Shown here piece after piece: positions 8,415 to 14,797 of a DNA stretch of 46,375 nt (position 1 is the first letter of the stretch; each line of letters begins with the position of its first letter). The stretch is from contig JAGBFT010000082.1 in the NCBI GenBank assembly GCA_017936345.1, positions 1-46,375 of the forward strand. Direction: 5' to 3'. This stretch comes from Spirochaetaceae bacterium (GTDB taxonomy: Bacteria > Spirochaetota > Spirochaetia > Treponematales > Treponemataceae). The translations under genes and the position numbers were made by a program. The notes beneath the pieces are model-generated. The model saw only the letters and a list, made by a program, of their open reading frames with translations, was not told the DNA's origin and ran no database searches.

Positions 8415-9065
8415 CTAATCGTTCAATAACAAATTATATGCATCAAGGGGTGTTTCTGCAGCCAATAAATTATCCCGCAACTCACGATTTTTTAACCGAG
8501 AACTAAAGAAAGATAGTGTCTGCAAATAGTAGGAGTGTTGGTTATAAGCAGCTGCAATCATAAACAAGAGGCGAACAGGGGTGTCGTCAATTGCCTGAAA
8601 GTCTATGATATCGGTACGACTAATTCCCACCGCCATAACCAAGTCTGTAACCGAGGCCAATCGAACATGAGGAATTGCAATTCCACGTCCAATGGCAGTG
8701 GACATCAGCTCTTCCCGTTTAAGAATCTCTGTAGTGAGCTCCTGACTATTCTTAATTTGAGGGGCTGTGCCCAAGGCATTTGCAAGAGCAACAAGTGCAT
8801 CTTGTTTAGTGGAATGATTCAAAAAAACTATTCTGTCTGGAGAAAGAATATTTCGTACCTGAACAATACTTGAAGGAGCTGCTGGTCTAGCACTGGAAGA
8901 AAGCCGATCATTTACCCATTTCTCAATTTCACTCTTTTTAAATCGCCAGACAGTGCCTATTTTTCCGGATGGAATCTCACCCTTCTGAGCCCAATCATAC
9001 ACTGTACGTTCAGAAACTCGCAGGTAATTTGCTACCTCGTCTATTGTAAGTATATCGTCAATCAC
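8415..9065 (-). CDS. Fusion of an excisionase-type helix-turn-helix and a PTS EIIA (fructose/nitrogen) domain
   Basis: Residues 1-55 are a MerR/excisionase-like HTH (LTIDEVANYLRVSERTVYDWAQKGEIPSGKIG followed by the wing WRFKKSEIEKWV). A short Ser/Pro/Ala linker follows. Residues 70-216 form a PTS EIIA type-2 domain, with the phosphorylatable His133 in AIGRGIAIPHVR. A cytosolic DNA-binding protein whose activity depends on phosphorylation by HPr or NPr is the natural reading. Similar HTH-EIIA proteins are known in spirochaetes and act as PtsN-like regulators, but no target is visible. No EI, HPr or sugar permease gene is in the window. It is separated from cdd by about 160 bases, so it probably has its own promoter. 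Confidence 0.85.
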   Translation of the reverse strand: MIDDILTIDEVANYLRVSERTVYDWAQKGEIPSGKIGTVWRFKKSEIEKWVNDRLSSSARPAAPSSIVQVRNILSPDRIVFLNHSTKQDALVALANALGTAPQIKNSQELTTEILKREELMSTAIGRGIAIPHVRLASVTDLVMAVGISRTDIIDFQAIDDTPVRLLFMIAAAYNQHSYYLQTLSFFSSRLKNRELRDNLLAAETPLDAYNLLLND

Positions 9066-9227
9066 TTGGTTTTCCTCTATCTACACATTGCAATATGTAT
9101 CAATTTACTCCCCTATTTTGCATTGTTTACCATTTTATGTCAAGGCTTGCAAAAACTTGAAATAACTGACAAAATCTTGTATACAAAGATTTTTTGTAAC
9201 AAATCATCACAGAGGAAAACCAATATT

Positions 9228-9659
9228 CTAGGAAGAGGCTAATTCGTGAAGAGAATCAAAGGGGTACAGTTCTCCTAAGGTAGACTTTACCATGTTCTCC
9301 CAGTTGGGACCAAACCACACAGGAGTTTCACCGGGAGCAAATTCTGTCAACACCTGACGACAAGCACCACAGGGACCTACAGGATAATCACTGGCTGGGG
9401 TGACAATTACCAATGCAGTAAAACTACGATAACCAGCAGACATGGCGGAAAAAACCGCGCTTCGCTCTGCACAGTTAGTAAGTCCAAAGGAACGATTTTC
9501 GATGTTGGCTCCCTTGATGATAGAACCATCATCCATCAATAAGGCTGCTCCTACGGGAAAATGGGAATAAGGTGAATACGAATTACTTGCAGCATCGCAA
9601 GCGGCATCATAAAGCCTTCTAAATTCTTCTTCCGTAGGAAGACTTGATTTTTGTTTCAT
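9228..9659 (-). CDS. cdd: Cytidine deaminase
   Basis: This cytosolic zinc enzyme converts cytidine and deoxycytidine to uridine and deoxyuridine in pyrimidine salvage. The 143-residue length fits the small homotetrameric class. The zinc site is complete: Cys63-Ala-Glu65 in TNCAERSAVFSA, with Glu65 as proton shuttle, and Cys97/Cys100 in GPCGACRQVLTEF. The substrate motif SPYSHFPVGAALL precedes it, and NIENRSFGLTNCAE is characteristic. The ATG follows an AGAGAGG ribosome site. The gene is divergent from the beta-propeller gene at 9706, and only 46 bases separate the two starts. Confidence 0.95.
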   Translation of the reverse strand: MKQKSSLPTEEEFRRLYDAACDAASNSYSPYSHFPVGAALLMDDGSIIKGANIENRSFGLTNCAERSAVFSAMSAGYRSFTALVIVTPASDYPVGPCGACRQVLTEFAPGETPVWFGPNWENMVKSTLGELYPFDSLHELASS

Positions 9660-9705
9660 AAAAACCTCTCTTTACAAACTTCTTCCATTATTATACCATA
9701 ACAAA

Positions 9706-10788
9706 ATGAAAATCAAGGAAAATATTCACATAATTATTATTGCAAGTGTAGGCTTTTTAGTATTTTATTCCTTGCTGGCAGTTCGTCCCTTAAGCCAAGA
9801 ATTACAACTTACACCACAGTGGACAACCTCTATTCTTCATCCTGTTACATCAACTGTAAATAAAACTGAAACCCAAATTCCCTTTCGATTGGGGCAAAAC
9901 ATGGGATATTTCACTGTAAATGGGGAGATAAGCTTGATGGAAAGCTTTCCCTTCCAGGCTACAATATCAGAAGCTTATAGAGCAAGCTACTCACAGGATG
10001 CCTCACGAATTCCCGTATATGAATTTGGAACTGCTTCCAATGCAGAATATCCTGATTTTTTTATTGAAGGTACGGGATTCCCCTTCTTTTCTGAGGATAG
10101 AGTCTATCTTTTTAACCCAGGTGGATATGGTCTTGCCCAATATACAAAGGAAGATGGTCAAATATGGCAATTTGAGCACACCGCTCCGATTGTAGCATTT
10201 AATTCTTCCCCAGCGGGAACGGCGGTGGGCTATGCAGACGGTACTATTTATACCTTTTCCTCAACGGGAGAACTGGTTCAAACCTTTGAGCCGGGAGGAA
10301 GTACTTATCCCATTATTCTGGGAATAGCCCTTTCTTCCTCTGGTGGACAATTAGCCTGTATATCAGGAATTGACCAGCAACGATTTGTTCTTACACAACA
10401 GCGGAATGGGGTCAACAAGGTGGTTTTTCACACCTATCTTGAGACAAATCAACGGGAACCAGTTCTTGTTCAATTTACCAAGGATGAAAACCACGTTTTT
10501 TATTCAGCGGGAAATGGACTTGGCATTGTAAATTGTTTTACCTTTGAAAATAAGGTCATACCTGTTGAAGGAACGATTCTGGCTATAGAAGAATGTCCAA
10601 CAAATAATATAACCTGTGTTCTTACCAGGGATAAGGGACGTTATAACATCTATTTCATTGAGAACAGAGATGTCCTGATGGGACATTTTGGATTTAAAGC
10701 TGATGCAGCCTTTATTGACATTCAGGGAGGAAATTTGTACGTAGGACGAGATACCCAGATTTCCAAGATTAATATAACAAGAAAATAA
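9706..10788 (+). CDS. Membrane-anchored or exported beta-propeller protein of unknown function
   Basis: I do not recognise a named family. The 360-residue protein opens with a short charged stretch and one hydrophobic segment (residues 8-27, IIIIASVGFLVFYSLL), so it is probably anchored in the inner membrane with its bulk in the periplasm. The remainder has repeated beta-strand patterns of WD40/PQQ type, for example GTAVGYADGTIYTFSSTGELVQTFEPGG, which suggests a propeller scaffold. No catalytic motif is seen. The ATG has no Shine-Dalgarno, and a TATACC box lies 8 bases upstream, so the message may be leaderless. It is followed after 35 bases by the LytM-like gene and probably forms an operon with it, which points to a shared envelope role (inference). 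Confidence 0.7.
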   Translation: MKIKENIHIIIIASVGFLVFYSLLAVRPLSQELQLTPQWTTSILHPVTSTVNKTETQIPFRLGQNMGYFTVNGEISLMESFPFQATISEAYRASYSQDASRIPVYEFGTASNAEYPDFFIEGTGFPFFSEDRVYLFNPGGYGLAQYTKEDGQIWQFEHTAPIVAFNSSPAGTAVGYADGTIYTFSSTGELVQTFEPGGSTYPIILGIALSSSGGQLACISGIDQQRFVLTQQRNGVNKVVFHTYLETNQREPVLVQFTKDENHVFYSAGNGLGIVNCFTFENKVIPVEGTILAIEECPTNNITCVLTRDKGRYNIYFIENRDVLMGHFGFKADAAFIDIQGGNLYVGRDTQISKINITRK

Positions 10789-10823
10789 ATTTCTTGTTGT
10801 TTTCCGATTCAAAGGAGTGAAAC

Positions 10824-11690
10824 TTGAAACACAATTTAACCATCTTTTTTACCAGTCTTTTGTTAGTAGCGGGCAATCTTTCCCTTGCCGCCTTTGATTG
10901 GCCCCAAGAAGGAGTTACACCCGAGTCTTTTTCAACTCCATTTGGCCAGTTCAGAGGTGGAAACTACAGCAGTGCCCTGATTTTTTCTGAACCAGCACAG
11001 GTATCTGCTACAGAATCTGGTACTGTGGTTGCAGTATTGGGGGGAAACAGTGGCGAAATGGGTTGGTTTCAGCCACCCCTTGGAAATGCTGTAATCCTTG
11101 CCCATGATGATGGCTTGGTAAGTGTTTATGGAAACCTGACAGAGGTGGAAATAACGAGTTCTACGCAAAGGGTTTCAAAGGGAGCAAGACTAGGAACAAG
11201 TGGAACCTCTGGCTGGCAGTCTGGACAAAGTGGCTTGGAGTTTCAAATTATAGATACAGAACAGGAGGCGGCTATTAACCCTCGAATGCTTATGCCTCGT
11301 TTTGAAGAAGAGCTTCCCATATCTTTATACGGAATCACTGCCATTGGACGTAATGGTGAGACCCTGGAACTGCGTACAAGAAGAAGTGTTTCTGCTGGAA
11401 CGTATAAATTGTATAGAGGACGGGAGCAGGGGTTCTTTCCCCATACAACCAGTGTTGCGGTAAACGGTACAGAGGTGGAAGTCATTACCTTTGATGCCCT
11501 TACTCGCTCTGGAAGGAGGCTCTCGGTTGTTGGACACAAGCCCTACAGCTCATCGGACTCCTACCCCACCACTGACAAACAATTTTTAGCTGAAGTTACC
11601 TTTGCTAGAGGCAGGAATACCCTTTCCGTTACTGTGGCAGACATCAACGGAAAGGAGTATACAGCTACCTACACACTTGAGGTGTGGTAA
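10824..11690 (+). CDS. Secreted degenerate LytM/M23-type protein, probably non-catalytic
   Basis: A signal peptide (residues 1-23, ending SLAA) leads into an M23-like fold: VSATESGTVVAVLGG, GNAVILAHDDGLVSVYGNLTEVE, VSKGARLGTSGTSG and GLEFQI. Active M23 endopeptidases bind zinc with a G-x-H-x(3)-D site and a final H-x-H. Here the first site reads FRGGNYSSALIF and the second reads LEFQ, so the metal ligands are lost. Degenerate LytM domains such as those in EnvC and NlpD act by activating cell-wall amidases rather than cutting peptidoglycan. The last 120 residues are beta-rich and of unknown role. The start is TTG at 10824 behind a perfect AAAGGAG. It follows the propeller gene and ends 3 bases from the convergent nifU. 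Confidence 0.75.
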   Translation: MKHNLTIFFTSLLLVAGNLSLAAFDWPQEGVTPESFSTPFGQFRGGNYSSALIFSEPAQVSATESGTVVAVLGGNSGEMGWFQPPLGNAVILAHDDGLVSVYGNLTEVEITSSTQRVSKGARLGTSGTSGWQSGQSGLEFQIIDTEQEAAINPRMLMPRFEEELPISLYGITAIGRNGETLELRTRRSVSAGTYKLYRGREQGFFPHTTSVAVNGTEVEVITFDALTRSGRRLSVVGHKPYSSSDSYPTTDKQFLAEVTFARGRNTLSVTVADINGKEYTATYTLEVW

Positions 11691-11693
11691 AAA

Positions 11694-12293
11694 CTAATCC
11701 TCTCCATAAAGATGCTCAAACTCGTGCATCTTTTCCATGGCAGTTTCTTTACACATACCGCAGCCTGTACCAATCTTAGTACGGGCTTGCAGTTGTTCCC
11801 AAGTTCTGTCCCCAGCCTTATAGGCTTCTTCCAAATCTCGGTCAGTAACATTGAGACAGGTGCAAATAACTTCCACCTCTTCCTGACCAGCAAAAACAGG
11901 GCGTCCCTGCTTGGTTAGGTAGTCATCAATGGCTGCACGAAGAGCCTTGTCTCCCAAAACGGAGCAGTGAATCTTATTGGCGGGAAGTCCACCAAGGCGG
12001 GCAACAATATCCGCTGGCTTGAGCTTGTAAGCCTCTTCAATCTTCATTCCCTTGCAAGCTTCTGACAAGATAGAGGTGGATGCAATGGCACTAGCACAAC
12101 CGTAGGTCTTCCAGCGAACACCCTCAATAACGTCGTCCTTGATACGCAACAAAATCAACATCTGATCGCCGCACTTAATATTACCTACGATTCCACGACC
12201 ATCACAAGGCCATTTGTCCTCTTCCTCCATGAGAACGTTTTTGGGATTCATAAAGTGCTCTTTTACAATATCTGAATATAACCAATCCTGCAT
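11694..12293 (-). CDS. nifU: NifU-like Fe-S cluster scaffold with BFD-type [2Fe-2S] domain
   Basis: This cytosolic scaffold accepts sulfur from NifS and assembles Fe-S clusters. Residues 1-125 are the IscU-type domain with Cys41, Cys66 (WKTYGCASAIASTS) and Cys110 (HCSVLG). Residues 140-185 are a bacterioferritin-associated-ferredoxin-like [2Fe-2S] domain with Cys144, Cys146, Cys178 and Cys181 (ICTC...GCGMC). The C-terminal Nfu domain of classic nitrogen-fixation NifU is absent, so 199 residues is the short form found in anaerobes for general cluster assembly. It lies 21 bases after nifS in the mnmA-nifS-nifU operon. No nitrogenase genes are present, so the role is housekeeping. Confidence 0.9.
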   Translation of the reverse strand: MQDWLYSDIVKEHFMNPKNVLMEEEDKWPCDGRGIVGNIKCGDQMLILLRIKDDVIEGVRWKTYGCASAIASTSILSEACKGMKIEEAYKLKPADIVARLGGLPANKIHCSVLGDKALRAAIDDYLTKQGRPVFAGQEEVEVICTCLNVTDRDLEEAYKAGDRTWEQLQARTKIGTGCGMCKETAMEKMHEFEHLYGED

Positions 12294-12314
12294 AACTCAT
12301 AACTCCTTTGCTAA

Positions 12315-13481
12315 CTAGTCTGTATATGATACGGTGGACATTTTCCTCAGCCGTTCAATTACGGGCGGGAATTTTTCCAGCACAAAATCAACTTCTTCTG
12401 GGGTATTATATTTTCCAAAACTAAATCGGATTGAACCGTGAGCCAACTCTGGACCAAGACCTGTAGCCATCAATACATGGGACGGGTCAAGGCTGGCAGA
12501 GGCACAGGCTGAACCAGTGGAGGCGGCAACTCCCAACAAGTCCAAATACAAGAGGATGGCCTCTCCCTCTGCTCCGGGAAAGGACACATTCAAGGTATTG
12601 GGGAGAACCTTTGTTTCATGCCCATTGATGCGAATACCGGGAACAGCCTTCAAAAGCCCCTCTTTTAGCTGCCGACGCAGCTTTCCGGTGTGGGCAGCGT
12701 ACTCATCAAGTTCCTTTCCAGCCAACTCCGCAGCATAACCAAAGGCTGCAATGGCAGGTCCGTTATATGTTCCAGCCCGCAGACCATGCTCCTGGTGACC
12801 ACCACGAACAAGGGGCTCAATGGGTGTACGGGTTTTTACGTACAAGGCTCCAACTCCCTTTGGTCCGTAAATCTTGTGGGCAGAAAGGGTGGCATAGTCC
12901 ACGTCCCAGTCCTTAAAGTCAACGGGTATCTTGCCAGCAGCCTGAACAGCGTCAGTATGGAACAGGGCTCCCGACTCATGAGCCATGGAACAAAGCTGCT
13001 TAATGTCCTGAATAGTACCAATTTCGTTATTGGCAGCCATAATGGACACCAAGAGGGGCTTTTTCTCCAAGGCTTTTTTGTAGCTATCCATATCGACAAT
13101 ACCAGCATCATCAACAGGCAAGAAAACAACTTCAAACCCGAACTGGTCTTCCAAGCGACGGCTGGCCTCCAATACACAGGGATGCTCAATAGAGGTAGTA
13201 ACAATCACCTTGTTATTTCGCTTTTTTGACAACTCCACCATGGTATTGAACACAGTGTTGTTGGATTCAGAACCACCTGAGGTAAATATAATTTCTTCTG
13301 GCTGGCAATTAACCAAACCAGCAATCTGACCACGGGCTTTTTCAATAACAGCAGCAACTTCTCGGCCTTCCTGATGCAGACTGGAACCGTTGGCATAAAC
13401 GGTCAACTCCTTGACATAAAAATCATACACTTCCTTAGAAAGTGGAGTAGTTGCATTATAATCAAAATAAATTCGACTCAT
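12315..13481 (-). CDS. nifS: Cysteine desulfurase, NifS/IscS class
   Basis: This PLP enzyme takes sulfur from L-cysteine and holds it as a persulfide for Fe-S clusters and tRNA thiolation. The 388-residue protein has the group I pattern: YFDYNATTPL at the N-terminus, SGGSESNN, the PLP lysine Lys203 in SAHKIYGPKG, the His in HTDAVQ, and the persulfide Cys326 in STGSACASAS. Its ATG overlaps the mnmA stop codon (ATGA, 13478-13481), implying translational coupling. The neighbours give it two sulfur acceptors, MnmA upstream and NifU downstream. Confidence 0.94.
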   Translation of the reverse strand: MSRIYFDYNATTPLSKEVYDFYVKELTVYANGSSLHQEGREVAAVIEKARGQIAGLVNCQPEEIIFTSGGSESNNTVFNTMVELSKKRNNKVIVTTSIEHPCVLEASRRLEDQFGFEVVFLPVDDAGIVDMDSYKKALEKKPLLVSIMAANNEIGTIQDIKQLCSMAHESGALFHTDAVQAAGKIPVDFKDWDVDYATLSAHKIYGPKGVGALYVKTRTPIEPLVRGGHQEHGLRAGTYNGPAIAAFGYAAELAGKELDEYAAHTGKLRRQLKEGLLKAVPGIRINGHETKVLPNTLNVSFPGAEGEAILLYLDLLGVAASTGSACASASLDPSHVLMATGLGPELAHGSIRFSFGKYNTPEEVDFVLEKFPPVIERLRKMSTVSYTD

Positions 13482-14647
13482 CTTATTTCCCGGGAAATAA
13501 TCCCGCCTCCAAAAATAATTCCATTTAAATATACTACAGCAGCCTGTCCAGGGGCAACTGCTCGTTGTGGCTCATCAAAAATAATTTCGTATGAGCCATC
13601 CTCCCTAGCACTAATTGTACTGGAAGCTGCGGGAGAAGCAAGACGAATCTTTACCTGTCCCCTAAAACATGACTTGGGAGCATAACCACCAGCCCACACC
13701 CACTTGTTGGCCACCAATCCCCTGCACAGCAAATCCTTGTCATCACAAAGCACCACCTGATTTTTTTTAGAATCGATGGAGTGAACATAGAGGGGACGAT
13801 TTGAACTAACTCCCAGCCCCCGCCGCTGACCAATGGTGTAGTGCTGGATACCACGATGAGTGCCCAGCTTTTTACCCTCCAGGTCCACAATATCTCCCGG
13901 CTGGGCAGGCTCGTCAGCAAAGATTATATCCCAATAGGTATCTGGAATAAAATCTTGACTTTCGCTACGAGTGGCGGCAACCAATCCTCTTTCCTGAGCC
14001 ATGGCATACACCTCCTTCTTTGTATATGAAGAAAGGGGGAAGCGTACCTTTTCCAAAGTAGAAGAAGGAATACGACACAAAAAGTAGGTCTGGTCCTTTC
14101 TGCGGTCTGTGGCAGCAGAAATCATCACTGGACGGATAGGCTCCAGCCCAGCATCATCACCGTACACCTGCCGTAAATCAGTCTGGGGCCGCACCAGGGC
14201 AGCATAGTGACCGGTACAGAAGTAATCAAAGTTGATTCCCCTTGCCCTCACTCCATCCAACAAGGCCCCGAATTTTACGGTGGGATTGCAGTTGACACAG
14301 GGATTTGGTGTGCGGCCACTGCGATATTCAGCCTTAAAATAATCCAAGACATTACAGTGATATGCCTCACTCACATCAACAACATGATGCTCAATCCCCT
14401 GCTGCTGGCAAAAAACTTGACATTGGGCAATATCAATGGCCTCATCAGGACCATAGCAAGAACCTCTTACCCCCTCAACAGAAGGTGGCAGGGGCAGGTC
14501 ATTTGCCCAACTAGACATGGTGACACCTACGACAGTACACCCATGTTCTTTCAGCAGCATGGAAACCAAGGTAGAGTCAACACCACCTGACATTCCAACC
14601 GCAACTAGAGAACCTGGTTCTGGCATAGAAAGTTTTTCCCAATCCAT
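13478..14647 (-). CDS. mnmA: tRNA-specific 2-thiouridylase
   Basis: This enzyme uses ATP and persulfide sulfur to thiolate U34 of tRNA-Lys, -Glu and -Gln. The PP-loop SGGVDS is at residues 20-25. The catalytic pair is Cys117 (NPCVNCN) and Cys191 (FLCRIP), matching the two cysteines of known MnmA. GQRRGLGVSSNRPLYV begins the central and C-terminal beta domains. I start at the ATG at 14647 (389 aa): the 16 extra upstream codons encode a hydrophobic stretch foreign to the family. No Shine-Dalgarno is present, and a TATATT box lies 7 bases before the ATG, so the operon message may be leaderless. It is the first gene of mnmA-nifS-nifU. Confidence 0.92.
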   Translation of the reverse strand: MDWEKLSMPEPGSLVAVGMSGGVDSTLVSMLLKEHGCTVVGVTMSSWANDLPLPPSVEGVRGSCYGPDEAIDIAQCQVFCQQQGIEHHVVDVSEAYHCNVLDYFKAEYRSGRTPNPCVNCNPTVKFGALLDGVRARGINFDYFCTGHYAALVRPQTDLRQVYGDDAGLEPIRPVMISAATDRRKDQTYFLCRIPSSTLEKVRFPLSSYTKKEVYAMAQERGLVAATRSESQDFIPDTYWDIIFADEPAQPGDIVDLEGKKLGTHRGIQHYTIGQRRGLGVSSNRPLYVHSIDSKKNQVVLCDDKDLLCRGLVANKWVWAGGYAPKSCFRGQVKIRLASPAASSTISAREDGSYEIIFDEPQRAVAPGQAAVVYLNGIIFGGGIISREIR

Positions 14648-14743
14648 ACTTAGGAATATAACAATTTTGAGGATAAAATGGAAGTAATAAAACACATTTT
14701 TCCTAGAGGATTAGTATGTTTTGCACAATTTTTTTTACTCTTA

Positions 14744-14772
14744 TTGACAAAATGGAGTCTTTGACATAAATT
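14744..14772 (+). promoter_or_regulatory. Promoter of the hydrogenase-like/EAL gene
   Basis: TTGACA (14744-14749), a 17-base spacer and TAAATT (14767-14772) lie 25 bases before the ATG at 14798. A second TTGACA at 14761-14766 has no -10 box at a usable distance. Confidence 0.6.
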
Positions 14773-14797
14773 CAAATGGAAAAAGGGATGAAATATA

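Noticed and set aside
12690..13229. 179-codon rightward frame opposite nifS
   Set aside because: It is a shadow of the strongly supported nifS gene, without ribosome site or recognisable domain.
11694..13481. Nitrogen fixation locus
   Set aside because: NifS and NifU here lie with mnmA, and no nifHDK or other nitrogenase genes are present; the pair serves general Fe-S and tRNA sulfur needs.
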